The position numbers and the translations under genes were made by a program. Source: Pseudomonas viciae (GTDB taxonomy: Bacteria; Pseudomonadota; Gammaproteobacteria; Pseudomonadales; Pseudomonadaceae). Taken from it: a stretch of DNA of 64,000 bases. The notes beneath the pieces were generated by a model. It saw only the letters and a list, made by a program, of their open reading frames with translations, searched no databases and was not told the origin of the DNA. The stretch lies in the NCBI RefSeq assembly GCF_004786035.1, contig NZ_CP035088.1, positions 1,028,001 through 1,092,000 of the forward strand. Reading direction: 5' to 3'. Each line of letters begins with the position of its first letter. Position 1 is the first letter of the stretch. Of the stretch, positions 21,431 to 30,255 are shown one piece after another.

Positions 21431-22348
21431 ATGGTCGACAAACTGACGCATCTGAAACAGCTGGAGGCGGAAAGCATCCACATCATCCGCGAGGTGGCCG
21501 CCGAGTTCGATAACCCGGTGATGCTGTACTCCATCGGTAAAGACTCCGCCGTGATGCTGCACCTGGCACGCAAGGCGTTCTTCCCCGGCAAGCTGCCGTT
21601 TCCGGTGATGCACGTCGACACCCGCTGGAAATTCCAGGAAATGTACAAGTTCCGCGATCGCATGGTCGAAGAGCTGGGCCTGGACCTGATCACCCATGTG
21701 AACCCGGACGGCGTGGCGCAGGGCATCAACCCGTTTACCCACGGCAGTGCCAAGCACACCGACATCATGAAGACCGAAGGCCTCAAACAGGCTTTGGACA
21801 AATATGGTTTCGACGCAGCGTTCGGCGGTGCCCGTCGCGATGAAGAGAAATCCCGCGCCAAGGAGCGTGTGTATTCGTTCCGCGACAGCAAGCACCGCTG
21901 GGACCCGAAGAACCAGCGCCCGGAGCTGTGGAACGTCTACAACGGCAAGGTCAACAAGGGCGAGTCGATCCGCGTATTCCCGCTGTCGAACTGGACCGAG
22001 CTGGACATCTGGCAGTACATCTACCTCGAAGGCATCCCGATCGTGCCGCTGTACTTCGCCGCCGAGCGTGAAGTGATCGAGAAGAACGGCACGCTGATCA
22101 TGATCGACGACGAGCGCATCCTCGAGCACCTGTCCGACGAAGACAAAGCCCGCATCGTCAAAAAGAAAGTGCGTTTCCGTACCCTTGGCTGCTACCCGTT
22201 GACGGGCGCGGTGGAGTCCGAGGCTGAAAGCCTGACGGACATCATCCAGGAAATGCTCCTGACGCGAACTTCCGAGCGCCAGGGCCGGGTCATCGACCAC
22301 GATGGCGCAGGCTCGATGGAAGATAAAAAACGTCAAGGTTATTTCTAA
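21431..22348 (+). CDS. cysD: Sulfate adenylyltransferase small subunit CysD
   Basis: The 305-residue PAPS-reductase/CysD family protein has the PP-loop motif [14 protein letters not shown]. It also has the family motif [16 protein letters not shown]. With CysN it forms ATP sulfurylase, making adenosine 5'-phosphosulfate in a reaction driven by CysN GTP hydrolysis. It is followed after 9 bp by the fused cysNC. Confidence 0.97.
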   Translation: MVDKLTHLKQLEAESIHIIREVAAEFDNPVMLYSIGKDSAVMLHLARKAFFPGKLPFPVMHVDTRWKFQEMYKFRDRMVEELGLDLITHVNPDGVAQGINPFTHGSAKHTDIMKTEGLKQALDKYGFDAAFGGARRDEEKSRAKERVYSFRDSKHRWDPKNQRPELWNVYNGKVNKGESIRVFPLSNWTELDIWQYIYLEGIPIVPLYFAAEREVIEKNGTLIMIDDERILEHLSDEDKARIVKKKVRFRTLGCYPLTGAVESEAESLTDIIQEMLLTRTSERQGRVIDHDGAGSMEDKKRQGYF

Positions 22349-22357
22349 GGGGTTGTC

Positions 22358-24256
22358 ATGTCGCATCAATCTGATTTGATCAGCGAGGACATCCTCGCCT
22401 ACCTGGGCCAGCACGAGCGCAAAGAGCTGCTGCGTTTCCTGACCTGCGGTAACGTCGACGACGGCAAGAGCACCCTGATCGGGCGCCTGCTGCACGACTC
22501 CAAGATGATCTACGAAGATCACCTGGAAGCGATCACCCGCGATTCGAAAAAAGTTGGCACCACCGGTGATGACATCGACCTGGCGTTGCTGGTCGACGGC
22601 CTGCAGGCCGAGCGCGAGCAAGGCATCACCATCGATGTCGCGTACCGCTATTTTTCTACCGCCAAGCGCAAATTCATCATCGCCGATACCCCGGGCCATG
22701 AGCAGTACACCCGCAACATGGCCACCGGTGCGTCCACCTGTGACCTGGCGATCATCCTGGTAGACGCCCGCTACGGCGTGCAGACCCAGACCCGTCGCCA
22801 CAGCTTCATCGCCTCGTTGCTGGGCATCAAGCACATCGTCGTGGCCATCAACAAGATGGACCTCAAGGACTTCGACCAGGGCGTGTTCGAGTCGATCAAG
22901 GCCGACTACCTGAAGTTCGCCGAAGGCTTGAAGATGAAGCCTACCAGCATGCACTTCGTGCCGATGTCTGCCCTCAAGGGCGACAACGTGGTGAACAAGT
23001 CCGAGCGCTCGCCGTGGTACACCGGTCAGTCGCTGATGGAAATCCTCGAGACCGTGGAAGTGGCGGGCGACCGCAACTTCACCGACCTGCGTTTCCCGGT
23101 GCAGTACGTCAACCGTCCGAACCTGAACTTCCGCGGTTTCGCCGGCACCCTCGCCAGCGGCATCGTGCACAAGGGCGACGAAGTGGTGGTACTGCCGTCG
23201 GGCAAGAGCAGCCGGGTGAAATCCATCGTCACCTTCGAAGGCGAGCTGGAGCATGCCGGTCCTGGTCAAGCGGTGACGCTGACCATGGAAGATGAGATCG
23301 ACATCTCCCGTGGCGACCTGCTGGTGCATGCCGACAATGTGCCGCCGGTGACCGACAGCTTCGAAGCGATGCTGGTATGGATGGCTGAAGAGCCGATGCT
23401 GCCGGGCAAGAAATACGACATCAAGCGCGCCACCAGCTATGTGCCGGGCTCGATTGCCAGCATCGTCAACAAAGTCGATGTGAACACCCTGGAAGAAGGT
23501 CCTGCCAGCGCGTTGCAGCTCAACGAAATCGGCAAGGTGAAGATCGCCCTGGATGCGCCGATCGCCCTGGACGGTTACGAGAGCAATCGCACCACTGGCG
23601 CGTTCATCATCATCGATCGCCTGACCAATGGCACGGTCGGTGCCGGCATGATCGTCGCCCAGCCGCTGGCTCACGGCAGCAGCACGCACCACGGCAAACT
23701 GGCCCATGTGTCGGTGGAAGAGCGCGCCCAGCGCTTCGGCCAGCAACCGGCCACGGTGCTGTTCAGTGGCCTGTCGGGCGCTGGCAAAAGCACGCTGGCT
23801 TATGCGGTGGAACGCAAGTTGTTCGACATGGGCCGTGCGGTCTTCGTCCTCGATGGCCAGAACCTGCGCCATGACTTGAACAAGGGCCTGCCACAGGACC
23901 GTGCCGGGCGTACCGAGAATTGGCGTCGTGCGGCCCATGTCGCGCGTCAGTTCAACGAAGCCGGCCTGCTGACCCTCGCCGCGTTCGTTGCGCCGAATGC
24001 CGAAGGGCGTGAACAGGCCAAAGACCTGATCGGCCGGGAGCGTCTGCTGACGGTCTACGTCCAGGCCTCGCCAACGGTCTGCGCCCAGCGTGATCCGCAA
24101 GGGCTGTACGCCGCTGCTGGCGACAACATCCCGGGCGAATCCTTCCCGTACGACGTGCCGTTGGATGCCGATCTGGTGATCGACACCCAATCGCTGACGC
24201 TGGAAGAAAGCGTCAAGCAGGTACTGGATCTGCTGCGCAAGCGCGGGGCGATCTAA
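22358..24256 (+). CDS. cysNC: Bifunctional sulfate adenylyltransferase subunit 1 / APS kinase CysNC
   Basis: The 632-residue fusion has a CysN GTPase of the EF-Tu class at residues 1 to about 450 (G1 motif GNVDDGKST near residue 31, DTPGHEQ, NKMD). The CysC APS kinase occupies about 460-632 (P-loop GLSGAGKST near residue 471). It activates ATP sulfurylase and then phosphorylates APS to PAPS. The fused form is normal for Pseudomonas. A strong hairpin terminator follows. Confidence 0.97.
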   Translation: MSHQSDLISEDILAYLGQHERKELLRFLTCGNVDDGKSTLIGRLLHDSKMIYEDHLEAITRDSKKVGTTGDDIDLALLVDGLQAEREQGITIDVAYRYFSTAKRKFIIADTPGHEQYTRNMATGASTCDLAIILVDARYGVQTQTRRHSFIASLLGIKHIVVAINKMDLKDFDQGVFESIKADYLKFAEGLKMKPTSMHFVPMSALKGDNVVNKSERSPWYTGQSLMEILETVEVAGDRNFTDLRFPVQYVNRPNLNFRGFAGTLASGIVHKGDEVVVLPSGKSSRVKSIVTFEGELEHAGPGQAVTLTMEDEIDISRGDLLVHADNVPPVTDSFEAMLVWMAEEPMLPGKKYDIKRATSYVPGSIASIVNKVDVNTLEEGPASALQLNEIGKVKIALDAPIALDGYESNRTTGAFIIIDRLTNGTVGAGMIVAQPLAHGSSTHHGKLAHVSVEERAQRFGQQPATVLFSGLSGAGKSTLAYAVERKLFDMGRAVFVLDGQNLRHDLNKGLPQDRAGRTENWRRAAHVARQFNEAGLLTLAAFVAPNAEGREQAKDLIGRERLLTVYVQASPTVCAQRDPQGLYAAAGDNIPGESFPYDVPLDADLVIDTQSLTLEESVKQVLDLLRKRGAI

Positions 24257-24273
24257 CCAACGCTGCTGTCAGT

Positions 24274-24311
24274 AAAAAGCCCGCAGGTGAGCAATCATCT
24301 GCGGGCTTTTT
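24274..24311. terminator. Rho-independent terminator after cysNC
   Basis: AAAAAGCCCGCAG and CTGCGGGCTTTTT form a long stem with T-runs on both strands, so it can serve cysNC and, less directly, the converging acyltransferase gene. Confidence 0.9.
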
Positions 24312-24338
24312 CATTTATCTGGACTTCAACGCGGTCAA

Positions 24339-24368
24339 CTGTGGGAGCGAGCAAGCCCGCTCCCACAG
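24339..24368. repeat. Single REP palindrome
   Basis: CTGTGGGAGCGAGC pairs with GCCCGCTCCCACAG just downstream of the acyltransferase gene. Confidence 0.7.
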
Positions 24369-24374
24369 GGGAAG

Positions 24375-25283
24375 TTAGTGGCGGTCTGGATACTCGCGAT
24401 GCATCTGCCCAAGCAACGCATCCTTGTCCTGCCACAACTGGTTGATCCAGCCCTGGAACTCCAGGCGATACGCCCCGTCCTGGTCGTAGTTTTTCCCGAT
24501 GAACTGCGGCGGGATCGGCAGTTCCTGGAAATGCACCACCACCTCATCCACGTTGCCGCAGAGCAAATCCCAATACCCCGGACGACCGCCCGGATAATGA
24601 ATCGTCACGTTGATGATCGACTCCAACTGCTCACCCATGGCGTCGAGCACAAACGCGATGCCCCCGGCCTTGGGCTTGAGCAGGTAGCGAAACGGTGACT
24701 GCTGCTGGGCATGCTTGCCCTCGGTAAAGCGTGTGCCTTCGACGAAGTTGAAGATGCCCACCGGGTTGTTGCGAAACTTCGCGCAGGTCTTGCGGGTGGT
24801 TTCCAGGTCTTTGCCTTTCTTTTCCGGATGCTTCTCCAGGTAAGCCTTGGAGTAACGCTTCATGAACGGGAAGCCCAGTGCCCACCAGGCCAGGCCGATC
24901 ACGGGCACCCAGATCAGTTCCTGCTTGAGGAAGAACTTCAACGGGCGGATGCGCCGGTTCAGCACGTACTGCAACACCATGATGTCGACCCAGCTCTGGT
25001 GATTGCTGGTGATCAGGTACGAGTGCTGGTAGTCCAGGCCTTCCAGGCCGCTGAGGTGCCAGCGGGTGCGGCGCAGCAGGTTCATCCAGGCCTTGTTGTT
25101 GCTGATCCAGGCTTCGTGGATGTGGCCCATCAGCCAGTCGGTGCAGCGCTGGGCGGCGGGGAAGGGCAGTAGCAGTTTGAAAATCGCCACGATGAACAAC
25201 GGCGTGCAGCAGGCGATGGTGTTGAGCGCCAACAGCAGCGAGGCAATCACGCCGCGCAGTGGGGCAGGCAGGAAGTCCAGCAT
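24375..25283 (-). CDS. 1-acylglycerol-3-phosphate O-acyltransferase-like membrane protein (YihG type)
   Basis: The 302-residue protein has an N-terminal membrane segment. Its PlsC-type acyltransferase domain carries the HX4D motif in NHQSWVDI and the later FVEGTRFTEGK. This is the long, YihG-like branch of the family, which acylates lysophospholipid intermediates. Its ATG directly follows the pta stop (TAA-ATG), so it is coupled to pta. The acyl donor and exact acceptor cannot be told from sequence. Confidence 0.82.
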   Translation of the reverse strand: MLDFLPAPLRGVIASLLLALNTIACCTPLFIVAIFKLLLPFPAAQRCTDWLMGHIHEAWISNNKAWMNLLRRTRWHLSGLEGLDYQHSYLITSNHQSWVDIMVLQYVLNRRIRPLKFFLKQELIWVPVIGLAWWALGFPFMKRYSKAYLEKHPEKKGKDLETTRKTCAKFRNNPVGIFNFVEGTRFTEGKHAQQQSPFRYLLKPKAGGIAFVLDAMGEQLESIINVTIHYPGGRPGYWDLLCGNVDEVVVHFQELPIPPQFIGKNYDQDGAYRLEFQGWINQLWQDKDALLGQMHREYPDRH

Positions 25284-27383
25284 TTAAGTATCCATGGGTC
25301 GGTTGGCGGCTTGGATCGCGGTCAGGGCGATGGTGTACACGATGTCGTCGACCTGGGCGCCGCGCGGCAAGTCGTTCACCGGTTTGCGCAGGCCTTGCAG
25401 CATCGGCCCGAGGCTGACGCAATCGGCGCTGCGTTGCACGGCCTTGTGGGTGGTGTTGCCGGTGTTCAGGTCCGGGAAGATGAAGACCGTCGCGCGGCCG
25501 GCCACCTGACTGTTGGGTGCCAGTTGCCGCGCCACGGTTTCGTTGGCGGCGGCGTCGTATTGCAGTGGGCCGTCGATCAGCAAGCCGTGTTGCGCTTCAT
25601 GGGCCAGCAGGGTGGCTTCGCGGACTTTCTCCACTTCCTCGCCACTGGCCGACTCGCCGCTGGAATAGCTGAGCATCGCCACCCGTGGCGTGATGCCGAA
25701 CGCGGCGGCCGAGTCAGCGCTTTGCAGGGCGATTTCCGCCAGTTCCGCCGCGCTGGGGTGCGGGTTCATCACGCAGTCGCCGTAGACCAGTACTTCCTCA
25801 GGGAACAGCATGAAAAACACCGAGGACACCAGGGAGCAACCCGGTGCGGTCTTGATCAGTTGCAGGGCCGGGCGGATGGTGTTGGCGGTGGAGTGAATGA
25901 CGCCGGACACCAGTCCGTCCACCTCATCGAGCGCCAGCATCATGGTGCCGATCACCACGGTGTCTTCCAGTTGCTGCTCGGCCATTGGCGCGTTCAGGCT
26001 CTTGCTCTTGCGCAGGCGTACCATGGGTTCGACGTAACGCTCGCGAATCGAATCCGGGTCGAGAATCTCCAGCCCTGGCGGTAATTCGATGCCTTGGGCG
26101 CGGGCTACGGCCTCGACGTCGGCCGGTTTGGCCAGCAGCACGCAACGGGCGATGCCCCGGGCCTGGCAAATGGCGGCAGCTTGTACGGTCAGCGGTTCGC
26201 TGCCTTCAGGCAGCACGATGCGTTTGTTGGCGGCCTGGGCGCGCTGGATCAGCTGATAACGGAATACCGCGGGCGACAGGCGCATTTCCCGTGGTGTGCC
26301 GCAGCGCTGATGCAGCCACTTGGCGTCCAGGTGGCTGGCGACAAAATCGGTGATGATCTCGGCGCGTTCGCGGTCGTCGATCGGGATTTCCTTGTTCAGG
26401 CCGTTGAGCAGGTTGGCGGTGTCATAGGAGCCGGTGCTCACCGACAGTACAGGCAACCCGGCCTGCAACGCGCCGCGACACAGGTCCATGATGCGCGGGT
26501 CGGGCAGCGTGTCGCTGGTCAGCAGCAGGCCGGCCAGCGGCACGCCGTTGATCGCAGCCAGGCTCACCGCCAGGATGATGTCGTCGCGATCGCCGGGGGT
26601 CACCACCAGCACGCCGGGCTTGAGCAGTTCCACGGTGTTGCGCATGGTGCGGGCGCAAATGATGATGTTGCTCATGCGCCGGGTCTCGTAGTCGCCGGCA
26701 TTGAGCACTTGCGCGCCCATCAGGTCGGCTACGTCGCGGGTGCGCGGGGCGTTGAGTTCGGGGCGGAACGGGATGCAGCCCAACAGGCGGAAATCGCCGC
26801 TGCGCAGCAGGGGCGAGTGTTCCTTGAGGCGTGCGGAAAACGCCTCCATGCTTTCGTCGGTGCGGACCTTGTTCAGGATTACCCCGAGGACTTTCGGATC
26901 TTTCGGCCCGCCGAACAATTGCGCCTGCAATTCCACCCGGCCGGACAGCTCGGTCAGCACTTCGTTTTCCGGGGCCGACACCAGGATGACCTCGGCGTCC
27001 AGGCTCTTGGCCAGGTGCAGGTTGACCCGGGCGGCGTAACTGGCATTGCGGGTCGGGACCATGCCCTCGACGACCAGCACGTCCTTGCCGATGGCGGCCT
27101 GCTGGTAAAGGGTGATGATTTCTTCCAGCAGTTCATCGAGCTGGCCGTCGCCAAGCATGCGCTCGACGTGAGCCAGGCCCAGGGGTTGCGGCGGCTTGAG
27201 GCCGTGGGTACGGGCCACCAGTTCAGTGGAGCGTTCCGGCCCGGTATCGCCGGGATGGGGCTGGGCGATGGGTTTGAAAAAGCCGACTTTGAGCCCGGCC
27301 CGTTCGAGGGTACGCACCAGCCCGAGGCTGATGGAGGTCAGACCCACACCAAAATCGGTGGGCGCGATAAAAAAAGTTTGCAT
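25284..27383 (-). CDS. pta: Phosphate acetyltransferase Pta (long form)
   Basis: The 699-residue enzyme has three parts. An N-terminal P-loop-like dethiobiotin-synthetase fold begins FIAPTDFGVGLTSI, a DRTGG domain lies in the middle, and the catalytic PTA_PTB domain fills the C-terminal half (YGDCVMNPHPSAAELAEIA; MLSYSSGESASG). It interconverts acetyl-CoA and acetyl phosphate. Acetate kinase (ackA) is not adjacent in this window. It is followed by the coupled acyltransferase. Confidence 0.96.
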   Translation of the reverse strand: MQTFFIAPTDFGVGLTSISLGLVRTLERAGLKVGFFKPIAQPHPGDTGPERSTELVARTHGLKPPQPLGLAHVERMLGDGQLDELLEEIITLYQQAAIGKDVLVVEGMVPTRNASYAARVNLHLAKSLDAEVILVSAPENEVLTELSGRVELQAQLFGGPKDPKVLGVILNKVRTDESMEAFSARLKEHSPLLRSGDFRLLGCIPFRPELNAPRTRDVADLMGAQVLNAGDYETRRMSNIIICARTMRNTVELLKPGVLVVTPGDRDDIILAVSLAAINGVPLAGLLLTSDTLPDPRIMDLCRGALQAGLPVLSVSTGSYDTANLLNGLNKEIPIDDRERAEIITDFVASHLDAKWLHQRCGTPREMRLSPAVFRYQLIQRAQAANKRIVLPEGSEPLTVQAAAICQARGIARCVLLAKPADVEAVARAQGIELPPGLEILDPDSIRERYVEPMVRLRKSKSLNAPMAEQQLEDTVVIGTMMLALDEVDGLVSGVIHSTANTIRPALQLIKTAPGCSLVSSVFFMLFPEEVLVYGDCVMNPHPSAAELAEIALQSADSAAAFGITPRVAMLSYSSGESASGEEVEKVREATLLAHEAQHGLLIDGPLQYDAAANETVARQLAPNSQVAGRATVFIFPDLNTGNTTHKAVQRSADCVSLGPMLQGLRKPVNDLPRGAQVDDIVYTIALTAIQAANRPMDT

Positions 27384-27441
27384 GCGGATTCTCTAAAGGT
27401 GCATGGCAAGGGCGAGGCTATAACTGCCGTCTACCGTCAAT

Positions 27442-27750
27442 TCAGTCGCCAAGGTTATCGCTAACCGGGGCCTGTGCGCACCAGCCGCAGTCAAAGGACT
27501 GGCCTATTTTTTCAAGACGTTGCGCCGGGTCCAGCACCCAGGCCCGGGATTGCCACGGTGGCTGGTGGCGCAGGTGCTGGGTGTGGCCGCAGGACAGCTC
27601 GGCCACCCAATGCCCGTCCTCGTCCTGGTGGAAACCGGTGACCGTCGGTCTGTTCGAGCAAGCCCGTTTGTCCGGGTTCCGTTCGCTTTCGGGCAAATCC
27701 TTGTTTAGACTTGTCCGTTCTTCATTCTTATGCAAAAGGTCTCGCCCCAT
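27442..27750 (-). CDS. DUF3565 small protein
   Basis: This small protein's conserved part starts at about RPTVTGFHQDEDGHWVAEL. It contains LSCGHTQHLRHQPPW and a C-terminal DCGWC, together a likely metal-binding Cys/His set. Those features match DUF3565, of unknown function. The start is uncertain: the ATG at 27750 would overlap the divergent FKBP start by 2 bp, and the first 35 residues are poorly conserved-looking, so a later non-ATG start is possible. Confidence 0.65.
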   Translation of the reverse strand: MGRDLLHKNEERTSLNKDLPESERNPDKRACSNRPTVTGFHQDEDGHWVAELSCGHTQHLRHQPPWQSRAWVLDPAQRLEKIGQSFDCGWCAQAPVSDNLGD

Positions 27751-28234
27751 GCTGATCGCCGCCAATAAGGCTGTCTCCATCGACTATACCCTGACCAACG
27801 ACGCTGGTGAGGTCATCGACAGCTCTGCCGGCGGCGCTCCGCTGGTCTACCTGCATGGCGCAGGCAACATCATCCAGGGTTTGGAAAAAGCCCTGGAAGG
27901 CAAAACTGTCGGTGACGACCTCGACGTTACCGTTGAACCGGAAGACGCTTACGGCGAGTACTCCGCCGAACTGGTCAGCACCCTGAGCCGCAGCATGTTC
28001 GAAGGCGTGGATGAGCTGGAAGTAGGCATGCAGTTCCACGCATCGGCGCCCGATGGCCAGATGCAAATCGTCACCATCCGCGACCTGGAAGGCGACGATG
28101 TCACGGTTGACGGCAACCACCCGTTGGCCGGCCAGCGCTTGAACTTCAAAGTCAAGATCGTCGACATTCGTGACGCCAGCCAGGAAGAAATCGCCCATGG
28201 TCACGTCCATGGCGAAGGTGGCCATCACCACTGA
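27749..28234 (+). CDS. slyD: FKBP-type peptidyl-prolyl isomerase, SlyD-like
   Basis: The 161-residue protein begins MLIAANKAVSIDYTLTNDAG. It has the FKBP domain with an inserted chaperone flap (EDAYGEYSAELVSTLSR) and a metal-binding histidine-rich tail (HGHVHGEGGHHH). SlyD proteins fold proteins and carry nickel for hydrogenase or urease maturation. The start at 27749 is chosen because the upstream extension to 27581 is unlike the family. A terminator follows. Confidence 0.93.
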   Translation: MLIAANKAVSIDYTLTNDAGEVIDSSAGGAPLVYLHGAGNIIQGLEKALEGKTVGDDLDVTVEPEDAYGEYSAELVSTLSRSMFEGVDELEVGMQFHASAPDGQMQIVTIRDLEGDDVTVDGNHPLAGQRLNFKVKIVDIRDASQEEIAHGHVHGEGGHHH

Positions 28235-28261
28235 TTTGTGCGCTACGCTCAAGTGAACTGG

Positions 28262-28285
28262 AAAGGCGCCATGCGGCGCCTTTTT
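28262..28285 (+). terminator. Rho-independent terminator after slyD
   Basis: AAAGGCGCC and GGCGCCTTTTT enclose a short loop (atgc), 27 bp after the slyD stop. Confidence 0.9.
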
Positions 28286-28347
28286 AGTCGGTTGCTGTTA
28301 GCATCATCCGTGGCTGTTTCGAAAAGATCGCAAATCTGGAGTTCGTC

Positions 28348-28830
28348 ATGAGTGCTTTTCACGACCTTAAACTCAAAGCCCTGGATGGTCAGGAGCTTGC
28401 TCTGGCGCCTTTCAAGGGGCAAGTCGTGCTGGTGGTCAACGTCGCCTCCAAATGTGGCCTGACGCCGCAGTACGCTGCGCTGGAAAATCTCTATCAGCAA
28501 TACAAGGCCAAAGGCTTTACCGTCCTGGGCTTGCCCTGCAATCAGTTCGCCGGGCAGGAACCTGGGACCGAGCAGGAAATCCAGGAGTTCTGCAGCCTCA
28601 ACTATGGCGTGACGTTCCCGCTGTCCAGCAAACTGGACGTCAATGGTCATGATCGTCATCAGTTGTACCGCCTGCTGGCGGGCGAGGGCGCGGAGTTTCC
28701 CGGGGACATTACCTGGAACTTCGAAAAATTCCTGCTCGGCAAGGACGGTCGGGTGCTGGCGCGTTTTTCGCCGCGCATGGCGCCGGATGATCCTGTCGTG
28801 ATCCAGGCGATCGAAAAAGCGTTGGCCTGA
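28348..28830 (+). CDS. Glutathione peroxidase family protein (BtuE-like thiol peroxidase)
   Basis: The 160-residue protein has the GPx motif NVASKCGLTPQY, with cysteine instead of selenocysteine as peroxidatic residue. It also has GLPCNQFAGQEPG and the tetrad WNF in ITWNFEKFLL. Bacterial enzymes of this kind reduce hydrogen peroxide and lipid peroxides, usually with thioredoxin rather than glutathione. It is a monocistronic gene between the slyD terminator and a REP element. Confidence 0.92.
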   Translation: MSAFHDLKLKALDGQELALAPFKGQVVLVVNVASKCGLTPQYAALENLYQQYKAKGFTVLGLPCNQFAGQEPGTEQEIQEFCSLNYGVTFPLSSKLDVNGHDRHQLYRLLAGEGAEFPGDITWNFEKFLLGKDGRVLARFSPRMAPDDPVVIQAIEKALA

Positions 28831-28846
28831 AAGCTAGCCAGCAACC

Positions 28847-28897
28847 CTGTGGCGAGGGGATTTATCCCCGCTGTGGGAGCAAGCTCCCTCGCCACAG
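28847..28897. repeat. REP-like inverted repeat
   Basis: CTGTGGCGAGGG pairs with CTCCCTCGCCACAG, with a second REP half inside. It lies directly after the glutathione peroxidase gene. Confidence 0.65.
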
Positions 28898-29033
28898 ATG
28901 TTGCGTTTGGGCCATCGCCTCTCCGCTTTCTTCTGATCCTTAATCACCCAAATCAATAGTGCTACCCAGCACTCGGCACTCCCAATATTATCCTCGTCAT
29001 ATCGACCTGCGACTTTGTCCCGTGGAGTGCCTC

Positions 29034-30137
29034 ATGCCTGTAAAAGCCCTGTTCAAACCCTTCCACCTCGGTGCGTTCGAGCTGCCGACCCGGGTAGTGA
29101 TGGCGCCGATGACCCGTTCTTTTTCGCCGGGCGGCGTGCCAAATGCCAAGGTGGTCGAGTACTACCGTCGCCGCGCGGCGGCCGGGGTCGGCCTGATCAT
29201 CACCGAGGGCACCACCGTCGGGCACAAGGCCTCCAATGGTTATCCGAACGTGCCGCATTTCTATGGCGAAGCGGCGCTGGCCGGTTGGAAAAAAGTGGTT
29301 GATGCCGTGCACGCCGAAGGCGGCAAGATCGTTCCGCAGTTGTGGCATGTGGGCAGTGTGCGTCGCACCGGGACCGAACCGGATGCCAGCGTGCCGGGTT
29401 ATGGCCCGACCGAGAAGCTCAAGGACGGCCAGGTCGTGGTTCACGGCATGACCCAGGCCGATATCGATGAAGTCATCGCCGCATTCGCCCAGGCAGCGAA
29501 AGACGCCCAGAGCGTCGGCATGGACGGCGTGGAGATCCACGGCGCCCACGGCTATCTGGTCGACCAGTTTTTCTGGGCGGGCAGCAACCAGCGCACCGAC
29601 GGTTACGGCGGCAGCCTGGCCAATCGTTCGCGCTTCGCGATCGAATTGATCCGTGCCGTGCGTGCAGCGGTGGGCGAAGGCTTCCCGATCATTTTCCGTT
29701 TCTCTCAATGGAAACAGCAGGATTACACCGCGCGCCTGGTGCAAACCCCGGAAGCCTTGGGCGAGTTTCTCAAGCCGTTGTCCGACGCCGGTGTGGATAT
29801 TTTCCACTGTTCGACACGGCGCTTCTGGGAGCCGGAATTCGAAGGCTCCGAGTTGAACCTGGCCGGCTGGACCCGCAAGCTCACTGGCAAGCCCACCATC
29901 ACCGTCGGCAGTGTCGGCCTGGATGGCGAGTTCCTGCAGTTCATGGTCAACACCGACAAAGTCGCACAACCGGCCAGCCTGGAGAAACTGCTGGAGCGCT
30001 TGAACAACGATGAGTTCGACCTGGTGGCAGTGGGGCGTGCGTTGCTGGTGGACCCGGACTGGGCGCAGAAAGTGCGTGAAGGGCGTGAGCAGGAGATTCT
30101 GCCGTTCAGTCGTGAGGCGTTGATGACGTTGGTTTAA
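29034..30137 (+). CDS. NADH:flavin oxidoreductase, old yellow enzyme family
   Basis: The 367-residue TIM-barrel flavoenzyme begins MPVKALFKPFHLGAFELP. It has the FMN-site motif VVMAPMTRSF, the substrate-site GVEIHGAHGYLVDQFF and a C-terminal VAVGRALLVDPDW. Old yellow enzymes reduce activated C=C bonds with NAD(P)H. The start at 29034 gives the family's usual length; the upstream open frame is not family-like. The natural substrate is unknown. Confidence 0.9.
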   Translation: MPVKALFKPFHLGAFELPTRVVMAPMTRSFSPGGVPNAKVVEYYRRRAAAGVGLIITEGTTVGHKASNGYPNVPHFYGEAALAGWKKVVDAVHAEGGKIVPQLWHVGSVRRTGTEPDASVPGYGPTEKLKDGQVVVHGMTQADIDEVIAAFAQAAKDAQSVGMDGVEIHGAHGYLVDQFFWAGSNQRTDGYGGSLANRSRFAIELIRAVRAAVGEGFPIIFRFSQWKQQDYTARLVQTPEALGEFLKPLSDAGVDIFHCSTRRFWEPEFEGSELNLAGWTRKLTGKPTITVGSVGLDGEFLQFMVNTDKVAQPASLEKLLERLNNDEFDLVAVGRALLVDPDWAQKVREGREQEILPFSREALMTLV

Positions 30138-30157
30138 GCGGCGCCTTCCAGGGCCTC

Positions 30158-30250
30158 ATCGCGGGCAAGCCTTGCTCCCACAGGATTATCAGTTGTTCAC
30201 AAGTAATGTGTTCACTGAAGATCCATGTGGGAGCAAGGCTTGCCCGCGAT
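30158..30250. repeat. REPIN (paired inverted REP elements)
   Basis: Two inverted REP copies (arms ATCGCGGGCAAGCCTTGC and GCAAGGCTTGCCCGCGAT) lie between the convergent oxidoreductase and glycosyltransferase genes. Confidence 0.85.
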
Positions 30251-30255
30251 GCTTT

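Noticed and set aside
21335..24190. A 951-codon open frame antisense to cysD and cysNC
   Set aside because: It is a shadow of the strongly biased codons of cysD/cysNC on the other strand and has no recognisable domains.
26094..27464. A 456-codon open frame antisense to pta
   Set aside because: Shadow of pta, without domains.
30158..30250. Repeated short palindromes as a CRISPR array
   Set aside because: The copies are inverted pairs, few and widely dispersed, without regular spacers or cas genes; they are REPINs.
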